In this document: piece by piece, positions 1 to 15,000 of the stretch
Layout of the letters: every line of letters begins with the position of its first letter
How positions within the stretch are numbered: the first letter of the stretch is position 1
Source of the DNA: Synanceia verrucosa
Lineage: Eukaryota > Chordata > Actinopteri > Perciformes > Synanceiidae
DNA length: 64,000 bases
Direction: 5' to 3'
NCBI GenBank assembly: GCA_029721515.1
Contig: CM056567.1
Coordinates: forward strand, 4,911,507-4,975,506
Program-made: the position numbers and the translations under genes
Notes under the pieces: model-generated
Seen by the model: only the letters and a program-made list of their open reading frames with translations
Databases searched by the model: none
Told to the model about the DNA's origin: nothing

Positions 1-3000
1 GAAGAAAAAAGTCATACTATTGTATGTCGAAAAGGTCAAAAAATGTAAAAAAAATTAAAATGTCTGAAAAGTGACAAAATTTACTCATTATGGCATTTTC
101 AATGGATTTATAGCATAATTTGTGTTTAAATGTTGTAAAAAAGCCAAATTATAGTATGTCAAAAAATACTTCCTAAAAGAAAGCCATACTATAGTATGTC
201 GAAAAAGTCAAAATATGTCAAAAAATTAAAATGTCTAAAAAGTGACAAAAATGACTCATTATGGCATTTTGAATGGATTTATAGCATAATTTGTGTTTAA
301 ATGATATAAAAAAAAAAAGCCAAATTATAGTATGTCAAAAAATACCTCCTACAAGAAAGTCATACTATAGTATGTCGAAAAAGTCAAAAAATGTGAAAAA
401 ATTGAAATGTCTAAAAAATGACAAAAATACCTTATTATGGTACCTTGAATGGATTTATAGCATAATTTATGTTTAAATGTTATAAAAAAGCCAAATTATA
501 GGATGTGAAAAAAATAGCTCCTAAAAGATAATCATACTATAGTATGTTGAAAAAGTCAAAAAATGTGAAAAAATTGAAATATCTAAAAGGTGATGAAAAT
601 GATTTATTATGGTATGTTGAATGGATTTATAGCATAATTTGTGTTTAAATGTTGTAAAAAAGCCAAATTATAGGATATCAAAAATACCTCCTAAAGAAAA
701 AAGCCATACTATAGTATGTCAAAAAAGTCAGAAAATGTCAAAAAATTAAAATGTCTAAAAAGTGACAAAAATGACTCATTATGGCATTTTGAATGGATTT
801 ATCGCATTGTTTTTGTCTAAATGTTCTAACAAAGCCAAATTATAGGATGTCAAAAAATACTTCCTAAAAGAAAGTCATACTATAGTATGTCGAAAAAGTC
901 AAAAAATATCAAAGAATTAAATTGTCTAAAAGGTGATAAAAATGCCTTATTATGGTATCTTGCATGGATTTATAGCATGATTTGTGTTTAAATGTTGTAA
1001 GAAAAAAAGCCAAATTATAGGATATCAAAAAAATAGCTCCTAAAGAAAAAAGTCATACTATTGTATGTCAAAAAAGTCAGAAAATGTCAAAAAATTAAAA
1101 TGTCTAAAAAGTGACAAAAATCACTCATTATGGCATTTTTAATGGATTTATAGCATAATTTGTGTTTAAATGTTGTAAAAAAGCCAAATTATAGTATGTC
1201 AAAAAATACTTCCTAAAAGAAAGTCATACTATTGTATGTCGAAAAAGTCAAAAAATGTCAAAAAATTAAAATGTCTAAAAAGTGACAAAAATGACTCATT
1301 ATGGCATTTTTAATGGATTTATCGCATAATTTGTGTTTAAATGTTGGAAAAAAGCTAAATTATGGTATGTCAAAAAATATCTCCTCAAGAAAAAAGTCAT
1401 ACTATAGTATGTGGAAAAAGTCAAAAAATGTCAAAAAATTAAAATGTCTAAAAAGTGACAAAAATGACTCATTATGGCATTTTGAATGGATTTATCGCAT
1501 TGTTTGTGTTTAAATGTTGTAAAAAAGCCAAATTATAGGATGTCAAAAAAATAGCTCCTAAAAGAAAGTCATACTATAGTATGTCGAAAAAGTCAAAAAA
1601 TGTCAAAAAATTAAAATGTCTAAAAAGGGACAAAAATGACTCATTATGGCATTTTTAATGGATTTATCGCATAATTTGTGTTTAAATGTTGGAAAAAAGC
1701 TAAATTATGGTATGTCAAAAAATATCTCCTAAAGAAAAAAGTCATACTATAGTATGTCGAAAAAGTCAAAAAATTTCAAAAAATTGAAATGTCTAAAAAG
1801 TGATGAAAATGATTTATTATGGTATGTTGAATGGATTTATAGCATAATTTGTGTTTAAATGTTGTAAAAAAGCCAAATTATGGGATATCAAAAAATACCT
1901 CCTGAAGAAAAAAGTCGTACTATTGTATGTCGAAAAAGTCAAAAAAGGTCAAAAAAATTAAAATGTCTAAAAAGTGACAAAAATGACTCATTATGGCATT
2001 TTGAATGGATTTATCGCATTGTTTTTGTTTAAATGTTCTAACAAAGCCAAATTATAGGATGTCAAAAAATACCTCCTACAAGAAAGTCATACTATAGTAT
2101 GTCGAAAAAGTCAAAAAATGTGAAAAAATTGAAATGTCTAAAAAATGACAAAAATACCTTATTATGGTATCTTGAATGGATTTATAGCATAATTTATGTT
2201 TAAATGTTATAAAAAAGCCAAATTATAGGATGTGAAAAAAATAGCTCCTAAAAGATAATCATACTATAGTATGTTGAAAAAGTAAAAAAATGTGAAAAAA
2301 TTGAAATATCTAAAAGGTGATGAAAATGATTTATTATGGTATGTTGAATGGATTTATAGCATAATTTGTGTTTAAATGTTGTAAAAAAGCCAAATTATAG
2401 GATATCAAAAATACCTCCTAAAGAAAAAAGCCATACTATAGTATGTCAAAAAAGTCAGAAAATGTCAAAAAATTAAAATGTCTAAAAAGTGACAAAAATG
2501 ACTCATTATGGCATTTTGAATGGATTTATCGCATTGTTTTTGTCTAAATGTTCTAACAAAGCCAAATTATAGGATGTCAAAAAAATAGCTCCTAAAAGAA
2601 AGTCATACTATAGTATCTCGAAAAAGTCAAAAAATATCAAAAAATTAAATTGTCTAAAAGGTGATAAAAATGCCTTATTATGGTATCTTGCATGGATTTA
2701 TAGCATGATTTGTGTTTAAATGTTGTAAGAAAAAAAGCCAAATTATAGGATATCAAAAAAATAGCTCCTAAAGAAAAAAGTCATACTATTGTATGTCAAA
2801 AAAGTCAGAAAATGTCAAAAAATTAAAATGTCTAAAAAGTGACAAAAATGACTCATTATGGCATTTTTAATGGATTTATAGCATAATTTGTGTTTAAATG
2901 TTGTAAAAAAGCCAAATTATAGTATGTCAAAAAATACCTCCTAAAAGAAAGTCATACTATTGTATGTCGAAAAAGTCAAAAAATGTCAAAAAATTAAAAT

Positions 3001-6000
3001 GTCTAAAAAGTGACAAAAATGACTCATTATGGCATTTTTAATGGATTTATAGCATAATTTGTGTTTAAATGTTGTAAAAAAGCCAAATTATAGTATGTCA
3101 AAAAATACTTCCTAAAAGAAAGTCATACTATTGTATGTCGAAAAAGTCAAAAAATGTCAAAAAATTAAAATGTCTAAAAAGTGACAAAAATGACTCATTA
3201 TGGCATTTTTAATGGATTTATCGCATAATTTGTGTTTAAATGTTGGAAAAAAGCTAAATTATGGTATGTCAAAAAATATCTCCTCAAGAAAAAAGTCATA
3301 CTATAGTATGTCGAAAAAGTCAAAAAATGTCAAAAAATTAAAATGTCTAAAAAGTGACAAAAATGACTCATTATGGCATTTTGAATGGATTTATCGCATT
3401 GTTTGTGTTTAAATGTTGTAAAAAAGCCAAATTATAGGATGTCAAAAAATACCTCCTTAAGAAAAAAGTCATACTATAGTATGTCGAAAAAGTTAAAAAA
3501 TGTCAAAAAATTGAAATGTCTAAAAAGTGATGACAATGATTTATTATGGTATGTTGAATGGATTCATAGCATAATTTGTGTTTAAATGTTGTAAAAAATC
3601 TAAATTATAGGATGTCAAAAAATACCTCCTATAGAAAAAGTCATACTATAGTATGTCGAAAAAGTGAAAAAATGTCAAAAAATTAAAATGTCTAAAAAGT
3701 GACAAAAATGACTCATTATGGCATTTTGAATGGATTTATCGCATTGTTTGTGTTTAAATGTTGTAAAAAAGCCAAATTATAGGATGTCAAAAAAATAGCT
3801 CCTAAAAGAAAGTCATACTATAGTATGTCGAAAAAGTCAAAAAATGTCAAAAAATTAAAATGTCTAAAAAGGGACAAAAATGACTCATTATGGCATTTTG
3901 AATGGATTTATCGCATAATTTGTGTTTAAATGTTGGAAAAAAGCTAAATTATGGTATGTCAAAAAATATCTCCTAAAGAAAAAAGTCATATTATAGTATG
4001 TCGAAAAAATCAAAAAATTTCAAAAAATTGAAATGTCTAAAAAGTGATGAAAATGATTTATTATGGTATGTTGAATGGATTTATAGCATAATTTGTGTTT
4101 AAATGTTGTAAAAAAGCCAAATTATGGGATATCAAAAAATACCTCCTGAAGAAAAAAGTCGTACTATTGTATGTCGAAAAAGTCAAAAAAGGTCAAAAAA
4201 ATTAAAATGTCTAAAAAGTGACAAAAATGACTCATTATGGCATTTTGAATGGATTTATCGCATTGTTTTTGTTTAAATGTTCTAACAAAGCCAAATTATA
4301 GGATGTCAAAAAATACCTCCTTAAGAAAAAAGTCATACTATAGTATGTCGAAAAAGTTAAAAAATGTCAAAAAATTGAAATGTCTAAAAAGTGATGAAAA
4401 TGATTCATTATGGTATGTTGAATGGATTTATACCATAATTTGTGTTTAAATGTTGTAAAAAATCCAAATTATAGGATATCAAAAAATACCTCCTGAAGAA
4501 AAAAGTCATACTATTGTATGTCGAAAAGGTCAAAAAATGTAAAAACTTAAAATGTCTAAAAAATGACAAAAAAATACTCATTATGGCATTTTTAGTGGAT
4601 TTGTACCATAATTTGTGTTTAAATGTTGTAAAAAATCCAAATTATAGGATGTCAAAAAATTCCTCCTATAGAAAAAGTCATACTATTGTATGTCGAAAAA
4701 ATCAAAAAATGTAAAAAATTAAAATGTCCAAAAAGTGACAAAAATGACTCATTATGGCATTTTTAATGGATTTATCGCATTGTTTTTGTTTAAATGTTCT
4801 AACAAAGCCAAATTATAGGATGTCAAAAAATACCTCCTTAAGAAAAAAGTCATACTATAGTATATCGAAAAAGTGAAAAAAATGTAGAAAAAAATTAAAA
4901 AGTTTAAAAAGTAACAAAAATGACTCATTATGGCATTTTTAATGGATTTATAGCATGATTTCTGTTTAAATGTTGTAAAAAAAAAAGCCAAATTATAGGA
5001 TATCAAAAAAAACCTCCGAAAGAAAAAAGTCATACTATTGTATGTTGAAAAAATCAAAAAATGTCAAAAAATTAAAATGTCTAAAAAGTGACAAAAATGA
5101 CTCATTATGGCATTTTTAATGGATTTATAGCATAATTTGTGTTTAAATGTTGTAAAAAAGCCAAATTATAGGATGTCAACAAATAGCTCCTAAAGAAAAA
5201 AGTCATACTATTGTATGTCGAAAAAGTAAAAAAAATGTCAAAAGATTAAAATGTCTAAAAGGTGATAAAAATGCCTTATTATGGTATCTTGAATGGATTT
5301 ATCGCATAATTTGTGTTTAAATGTTGTAAAAAAAGCCAAATTATAGGATGTCAACAAATAGCTCCTAAAGAAAAAAGTCATACTATAGTATGTCGAAAAA
5401 GTCAAAAAATGTCAAAAGATTAAAATGTCTAAAAGGTGATAAAAATGCCTTATTATGGTATCTTGAATGGATTTACAGCATGATCTGTGTTTAAACGTTG
5501 TAAAAAAAAAAGCCAAATTATAGGATATCAAAAAATACCTCCTGAAGAAAAAAGTCATACTATTGTATGTCGAAAAGGTCAAAAAATGTAAAAAAAAAAA
5601 TTTAAAATGTCTGAAAAGTGACAAAAGTTACTCATTATGGCATTTTGAATGGATGTATAACATAATTTGTTTAAATGATGTAAAAAAAAAAAAGCCAAAT
5701 TATAGTATGTCAAAAAAATACCTCCTAAAAGAAAGACATACTATAGTATGTCGAAAAAGTCAAAAAATGTCAAAAAATTGAAATGTCTAAAAAGTGATAA
5801 AAATGCCTTATTATGGTATCTTGAATGGATTTATAGCATTATTTGTGTATAAATGTTGTAAAAAGCAAAATTATAGGATATCAAAAAATACCTCCTGAAG
5901 AAAAAAAACCCAAACAAAAACAACTCCGCCTGCACCAGATCTTCTTTCCCAGAATGAGGGAATAAATTATTATTATTGTATGTCGAAAAAGTCAAAAAAG

Positions 6001-9000
6001 GTCAAAAAAATTAAAATATCTAAAAAGTGACAAAAATGACTCATTATGGCATTTTGAATGGATTTATCGCATTGTTTGTGTTTAAATGTTGTAAAAAAGC
6101 CAAGTTATAGGATGTCAAAAAATACCTCCTAAAGAAAAGTCATACTATAGTATGTCAAAAAAGTCAAAAAATGTCAAAAAAATTAAAATGTCTAAAAGAT
6201 GATAAAAATGCCTTATTATGGTATCTTGAATGTATTTATAGCATAATTTGTGTTTAAATGTTGTAAAAAAAAGCCGAATTATAGGATATCAAAAAATACC
6301 TCCTTAAGAAAAAAGCCATACTATTGTATGTCGAAAAAGTCAAAAAATGAAAATGTCTAAAAAGTGACAAAAATGACTCATTATGGCATTTTGAATGGAT
6401 TTATCGCATTGTTTTTGTTTAAATGTTCTGACAAAGCCAAATTATAGGATGTCAAAAAATACCTCCTAAAGAAAAAAGTCACACTATTGGATGTCGAAAA
6501 AGTCAAAAAAATGTAAAAAAAATTAAAATGTTTCAAAAGTGACAAAAATGACTCATTATGGCATTTTTAATGGATTTATAGCATAATTTGTGTTTAAATG
6601 TTGTAAAAAAGCCAAATTATAGGATGTCAAAAAAATAGCTCCTAAAAGAAAGCCATACTATAGTATGTCGAAAAAGTCAAAAAATGTCAAAAAATTAAAA
6701 TGTCTAAAAAGTGACAAAAATGACTCATTATCGCATTTTTAATGGATTTATAGCATAATTTGTGTTTAAATGTTGTAAAAAAAGCCAAATTATAGGATGT
6801 CAACAAATAGCTCCTGAAGAAAAAAGTCATACTATTGTATGTCGAAAAAGTCAAAAAAATGTCTAAAGATTAAAATGTCGAAAAGGTGATAAAAATGCCT
6901 TATTATGGTATCTTGAAAGGATTTATAGCATGATTTCTGTTTAAATGTTGTAAAAAAGCCAAATTATAGTATGTCAAAAAATACCTCCTAAAAGAAAGTC
7001 ATACTATTGTATGTCAAAAAAGTCAAAAAATGTCAAAAAATTAAAATGTCTAAAAAGTGACAAAAATGACTCATTATGGCATTTTTAATGGATTTATAGC
7101 ATAATTTGTGTTTAAATGTTCTAACAAAGCCAAATTATAGGATGTCAAAAAATACCTCCTAAAGAAAAAAGTCATACTATAGTATGTCGAAAAAGTCAAA
7201 AAATGTAAAAAAAAATTAAAATGTCTAAAAAGTGACAAAAATGACTCATTATGGCATCTTTAATGGATTTATAGCATAATTTGTGTTTTAATGTTGTAAA
7301 AAAAGCCAAATTATAGGATATCAAAAAATACCTCCTGAAGAAAAAAGTCATACTATTGTATGTCGAAAAAGTCAAAAAATGTAAAAAAAAATTAAAATGT
7401 CTGAAAAGTGACAAAAATGACTCAATATGGCATTTTGAATGGATTTACAGCATAATTTGTGTTTAAATGATGTAAAAAAAAAAAAGCCAAATTATAGTAT
7501 GTCAAAAAATACCTCCTAAAAGAAAGTCATACTATAGTATGTCGAAAAAGTCAAAAAATGTCAAAAAATTGAAATGTCTAAAAAGTGATGAAAATGATTT
7601 ATTATGGTATGTTGAATGGATTTATACCATAATTTGTGTTTAAATGTTGTAAAAAAGCCAAATTTATTGGATATCAAAAAATACCTCCTGAAGAAAAAAG
7701 TCATACTATTGTATGTCGAAAAGGTCAAAAAATGTAAAAAAAATTAAAATGTCTGAAAAGTGACAAAATTTACTCATTATGGCATTTTCAATGGATTTAT
7801 AGCATAATTTGTGTTTAAATGATGTAAAAAAAAAAAAAGCCAAGTCATAGTATGTCAAAAAATACCTCCTAAATGAAAGACATACTATAGTATGTCTAAA
7901 AAGTCAAAAAATGTCAAAAAATTGAATTGTCTAAAAAGTGATGAAAATGATTTATTATGGTATGTTGAATGGATTTATACCATAATTTGTGTTTAAATGT
8001 TGTAAAAAATCCAAATTATAGGATATCAAAAAATACCTCCTGAAGAAAAAAGTCATACTATTGTATGTCGAAAAGGTCAAAAAATGTAAAAAAAATTAAA
8101 ATGTCTGAAAAGTGACAAAATTTACTCATTATGGCATTTTCAATGGATTTATAGCATAATTTGTGTTTCAATGATGTAAAAAAAAAAAAAGCCAAGTCAT
8201 AGTATGTCAAAAAATACCTCCTAAAAGAAAGACATACTATAGTATGTCAAAAAAGTCAAAAAATGTCAAAAAATTGAAATGTCTAAAAAGTGATGAAAAT
8301 GATTTATTATGGTATGTTGAATGGATTCATAGCATAATTTGTGTATAAATGTTGTAAAAAATCCAAATTATAGGATGTCAAAAAATACCTCCTATAGAAA
8401 AAGTCATACTATTGTATGTCGAAAAAGTAAAAAAATGTAAAAAATTTAAATGTCTAAAAAGTGACAAAAATGACTCATTATGGCATTTTGAATGGATTTT
8501 TCGCATTGTTTTTGTTTAAATGTTCTAACAAAGCCAAATTATAGGATGTCAAAAAATACCTCCTTAAGAAAAAAGTCATACTATAGTATGTCGAAAAAGT
8601 GAAAAACATGTAGAAAAAAATTAAAAAGTTCAAAAAGTAACAAAAATGACTCATTATGGCATTTTTAATGGATTTATAGCATGATTTCTGTTTAAATGTT
8701 GTAAAAAAAAAAGCCAAATTATAGGATATCAAAAAAACCTCCGAAAGAAAAAAGTCATACTATTGTATGTCGAAAAAATCAAAAAGTGTCAAAAAATTAA
8801 AATGTCTAAAAAGTGACAAAAATGACTCATTATGGCATTTTTAATGGATTTATAGCATAATTTGTGTTTAAATGTTCTAACAAAGCCAAATTATAGGATG
8901 TCAAAAAATACCTCCTGAAGAAAAAAGTCATACTATAGTATGTCGAAAAAGTCAAAAAATGTCAAAAAATTAAAATGTCTAAAAAGTGACAAAAATGACT

Positions 9001-12000
9001 CATTATGGCATTTTTACTGGATTTATAGCATAATTTGTGTTTGAATGTTGTAAAAAAGCCAAATTATAGGATGTCAAAAAATAGCTCCTAAAGAAAAAAG
9101 TCATACTATTGTATGTCGAAAAAGTCAAAAAAATGTCAAAAGATTAAAATGTCTAAAAAGTGACAAAAATGACTCATTATGGCATTTTTAATGGATTTAT
9201 CACATTGTTTTTGTTTAAATGTTCTAACAAAGCCAAATTATAGGATGTCAAAAAATACCTCCTTAAGAAAAAAGTCATACTATAGTATGTCGAAAAAGTG
9301 AAAAAAATGTTAAAAAAAATTAAAAAGTTTAAAAAGTAACAAAAATGACTCATTATGGCATTTTTAATGGATTTATAGCATGATTTCTGTTTAAATGTTG
9401 TAAAAAAAAAAGCCAAATTATAGGATATCAAAAAAAACCTCCTAAAGAAAAAAGTCATACTATTGTATGTCGAAAAAATCAAAAAATGTCAAAAAATTAA
9501 AATGTCTAAAAAGTGACAAAAATGACTCATTATGGCATTTTTAATGGATTTATAGCATAATTTCTGTTTAAATGTTGTAAAAAAGCCAAATTATAGGATG
9601 ACAACAAATAGCTCCTAAAGAAAAAAGTCATACTATTGTATGTCGAAAAAGTCAAAAAAATGTCAAAAGATTAAAATGTCTAAAAGGTGATAAAAATGCC
9701 TTATTATGGTATTTTGAATGGATTTATAGCATAATTTTTGTTTAAATGTTGTAAAAAATCCAAATTATAGGATGTCAAAAAATATCTCCTAAAGAAAAAA
9801 GTCATACTATAGTATGTCGAAAAAGTCAAAAAATGTCAAAAAATTAAAATGTCTAAAAAGTGACAAAAATGACTCATTATGGCATTTTGATTGGATTTAT
9901 AGCATAATTTGTGTTTAAATGATGTAAAAAAAAAAAAGCCAAATTATAGTATGTCAAAAAATACCTCCTAAAACAAAGTCATACTATAGTATGTCGAAAA
10001 AGTCAAAAAATGTCAAAAAATTGAAATGTCTAAAAAGTGATGAAAATGATTTATTATGGTATATTGAATGGATTTATATCATAATTTGTGTTTAAATGTT
10101 GTAAAAAAGCCAAAATAAAGGATATCAAAAAATACCTCCTATAGAAAAAGGCATACTATTGTATGTCGAAAAAGTCAAAAAATGTAAAAAATTAAAATGT
10201 CTAAAAAGTGACAAAAATGACTCATGGCATTTTTAATGGATTTATCGCATTGTTTGTGTTTAAATGTTGTAAAAAAGCTAAATTATAGGATGTCAAAAAA
10301 TACCTTCTAAAGGAAAAAGTCATACTATTGTATGTCGAAAAAGTCAAAAAATGTCAAAAAATTAAAATGTCTAAAAGGTGATAAAAATGCTTTATTATGG
10401 TATCTTGAATGTATTTATCGCATAATTTGTGTTTAAATGTTGTAAAAAAGCCAAATTATAGGATGTCAACAAATAGCTCCTAAAGAAAAAAGTCATACTA
10501 TAGTATGTCGAAAAAGTCAAAAAATGTCAAAAGATTAAAATGTCTAAAAGGTGATAAAAATGCCTTATTATGGTATCTTGAATGGATTTATAGCATGATC
10601 TGTGTTTAAACGTTGTAAAAAAGCCAAATTATAGGATGTCAACAAATAGCTCCTAAAGAAAAAAGTCATACTATAGTATGTCGAAAAAAATAAAAAAAAA
10701 ATGTGAAAAAATTGAAATGTCTAAAAAGTGATGAAAATGATTTATTATGGTATATTGAATGGATTTATATCATAATTTGTGTTTAAATGTTGTAAAAAAG
10801 CCAAATTATAGGATATCAAAAAATACCTCCTATAGAAAAAGGCATACTATTGTATGTCGAAAAGGTCAAAAAATGTAAAAAATTAAAATGTCTAAAAAGT
10901 GACAAAAATGACTCATTATGGCATTTTGAATGGATTTATCGCATTGTTTTTGTTTAGATGTTCTAACAAAGCCAAATTATAGGATGTCAAAAAATACCTC
11001 CTTAAGAAAAAAATCATACTATAGTATGTCGAAAAAGTGAAAAAAATGTAAAAAAAATTTAAAAAGTTTAAAAAGTAACAAAAATGACTCATTATGGCAT
11101 TTTTAATGGATTTATAGCATGATTTATGTTTAAATGTTGTAAAAAAAAGAGCCAAATTATAGGATATCAAAAAATACCTCCTGAAGAAAAAAGTCAAACT
11201 ATTGTATTTCGAAAAAGTAAAAAGATGTCAAAAAATTGAAATGTCTAAAAAGTGATAAAAATGCCTTATTATGGTATTTTGAATGGATTTATAGCATTAT
11301 TTGTGTTTAAATGTTGTAAAAAGCAAAATTATGGAATGCAAAAAACGCCCCCTAAAGAAAAAAGTCATACTATAGTATGTCGAAAAAGTCAAAAAATGTC
11401 AAAAAATCGAAATGTCTAAAAAGTGATGACAATGATTTATTATGGTATGTTGAATGGATTCATAGCATAATTTGTGTTTAAATGTTGTAAAAAATCTAAA
11501 TTATAGGATGTCAAAAAATACCTCCTATAGAAAAAGTCATACTATAGTATGTCGAAAAAGTGAAAAAAAGTTAAAAAATGAAAATGTTTAAAAAGTGACA
11601 AAAATGACTCATTATGGCATTGTTAATGGATTTATAGCATAATTTGTGTTTAAATGTTATAAAAAAGCCAAATCATAGGATGTCAAAAAAATAGCTCCTA
11701 AAAGAAAGTCATACTATAGTATGTCGAAAAAGTCAAAAAATGTCAAAAAATTAAAACATCTAAAAAGTGACAAAAATGACTCATTATGGCATTTTTAATG
11801 GATTTATAGCATAATTTGTGTTTAAATGTTGTAAAAAAGCCAAATTATAGGATGTCAAAAAAAATCTCCTAAAAGAAAGTCATACTATAGTATGTCGAAA
11901 AAGTCAAAAAATGTCAAAAAATTAAAATGTCTAAAAAGTGACAAAAATGACTCATTATGGCATTTTGAATGGATTTATCGCATTGTTTTTGTTTAAATGT

Positions 12001-15000
12001 TCTAACAAAGCCAAATTATAGGATGTCAAAAAATACCTCCTTAAGAAAAAAGTCATACTATTGTATGTCGAAAAAGTCAAAAAATGTCAAAAAAATTAAA
12101 ATGTCTAAAAGGTGATAAAAATGCTTTATTATGGTATCTTGAATGTATTTATCGCATAATTTGTGTTTAAATGTTGTAAAAAAGCCAAATTATAGGATGT
12201 CAACAAATAGCTCCTAAAGAAAAAAGTCATACTATAGTATGTCGAAAAAGTCAAAAAATGTCAAAAGATTAAAATGTCTAAAAGGTGATAAAAATGCCTT
12301 ATTATGGTATCTTGAATGGATTTATAGCATGATCTGTGTTTAAACGTTGTAAAAAAAAAGCCAAATTATAGGATATCAAAAATACCTCCGAAAGAAAAAA
12401 GTCATACTATTGTATGTCGAAAAATCAAAAAATGTCAAAAAATTCTAAAAAGTGACAAAAATGACTCATTATGGCATTTTTAATGGATTTATAGCATAAT
12501 TTGTGTTTAAATGTTCTAACAAAGCCAAATTATAGGATGTCAAAAAATACCTCCTAAAGAAAAAAGTCATACTATAGTATGTCGAAAAAGTCAAAAAATG
12601 TCAAAAATTAAAATGTCTAAAAAGTGACAAAAATTACTCATTATGGCATTTTTAATGGATTTATAGCATAATTTGTGTTTCAGTGTTGTAAAAAAGCCAA
12701 ATTATAGGATATCAAAAAATACCTCCTGAAGAAAAAAGTCATACTATTGTATGTCGAAAAAGTCAAAAAATGTAAAAAAAAATTAAAATGTCTGAAAAGT
12801 GACAAAAGTTACTCATTATGGCATTTTGAATGGATTTATAGTATAATTTGTGTTTAAATGTTGTAAAAAAGCTAAATTATCGGATGTCAAAAAATACCTC
12901 CTAAAAGTAAGTCACACTGTTGTATGTCGAAAAAGTCAAAAAATGTCAAAAAATTAAAATGTCTAAAAAGTGACAAAAATGACTGATTATGGCATTTTTA
13001 ATGGATTTATCGCATTGTTTGTGTTTAAATGTTGGAAAAAAGCTAAATTATGGTATGTCAAAAAATATCTCCTAAAGAAAAAAGTCATACTATGGTATGT
13101 CGAAAAAGTAAAAAAATGTCAAAAAATTAAAATGTCTAAAAAGTGACAAAAATGACTGATTATGGCATTTTTAATGGATTTATAGCATAATTTGTGTTTA
13201 AATGTTGTGAAAAAGCCAAATTATAGGATGTCAACAAATAGTTCCTAAAGAAAAAAGTCATACTATTGTATGTCGAAAAAGTCAAAAAAATGTCAAAAGA
13301 TTAAAATGTCTAAAAGGTGATAAAAATGCCTTATTATGGTATCTTGAATGGATTTATAGCATGATTTGTGTTTAAATGTTGTAAAAAAGCCAAATTATAG
13401 TACGTCAAAAAATACCTCCTAAAAGAAAGTCATACTATTGTATGTCAAAAAAGTCAAAAAATGTCAAAAAATAAAATGTCTAAAAAGTGACAAAAATGAC
13501 TCATTATGGCATTTTTAATGGATTTATCGCATTGTTTGTGTTTAAATGTTGGAAAAAAGCTAAATTATGGTATGTCAAAAAATATCTCCTAAAGAAAAAA
13601 GTCATACTATAGTATGTCGAAAAAGTCAAAAAATGTCAAAAAATTAAAATGTCTAAAAAGTGACAAAAATGACTCATTATGGCATTTTGATTGGATTTAT
13701 AGCATAATTTGTGTTTAAATGATGTAAAAAAAAAAAAGCCAAATTATAGTATGTCAAAAAATACCTCCTAAAACAAAGTCATACTATAGTATGTCGAAAA
13801 AGTCAAAAAATGTCAAAAAATTGAAATGTCTAAAAAGTGATGAAAATGATTTATTATGGTATATTGAATGGATTTATATCATAATTTGTGTTTAAATGTT
13901 GTAAAAAAGCCAAAATAAAGGATATCAAAAAATACCTCCTATAGAAAAAGGCATACTATTGTATGTCGAAAAAGTCAAAAAATGTAAAAAATTAAAATGT
14001 CTAAAAAGTGACAAAAATGACTCATTATGGCATTTTGAATGGATTTATCGCATTGTTTTTGTTTAGATGTTCTAACAAAGCCAAATTATAGGATGTCAAA
14101 AAATACCTCCTTAAGAAAAAAGTCATACTATAGTATGTCGAAAAAGTGAAAAAAATGTAAAAAAACATTTAAAAAGTTTAAAAAGTAACAAAAATGACTC
14201 ATTACGGCATTTTTAATGGATTTATAGCATGATTTATGTTTAAATGTTGTAAAAAAAAGAGCCAAATTATAGTATGTCAAAAAATACCTCCTGAAGAAAA
14301 AAGTCAAACTATTGTATTTCGAAAAAGTAAAAAAATGTCAAAAAATTGAAATGTCTAAAAAGTGATAAAAATGCCTTATTATGGTATTTTGAATGGATTT
14401 ATAGCATTATTTGTGTATAAATGTTGTAAAAAGCAAAATTATGGAATGCAAAAAACGCCCCCTAAAGAAAAAAGTCATACTATAGTATGTCGAAAAAGTA
14501 AAAAAATGTCAAAAAATCGAAATGTCTAAAAAGTGATGACAATGATTTATTATGGTATGTTGAATGGATTCATAGCATAATTTGTGTTTAAATGTTGTAA
14601 AAAATCTAAATTATAGGATGTCAAAAAATACCTCCTATAGAAAAAGTCATACTATAGTATGTCGAAAAAGTGAAAAAAAGTCAAAAAATGAAAATGTTTA
14701 AAAAGTGACAAAAATGACTCATTATGGCATTTTTAATGGATTTATAGCATAATTTGTGTTTAAATGTTATAAAAAAGCCAAATCATAGGATGTCAAAAAA
14801 ATAGCTCCTAAAAGAAAGTCATACTATAGTATGTCGAAAAAGTCAAAAAATGTAAAAAAATTAAAACATCTAAAAAGTGACAAAAATTACTCATTATGGC
14901 ATTTTTAATGGATTTATAGCATAATTTGTGTTTAAATGTTGTAAAAAAGCCAAAATATAGGATGTCAAAAAAATAGCTCCTAAAAGAAAGTCATACTATA

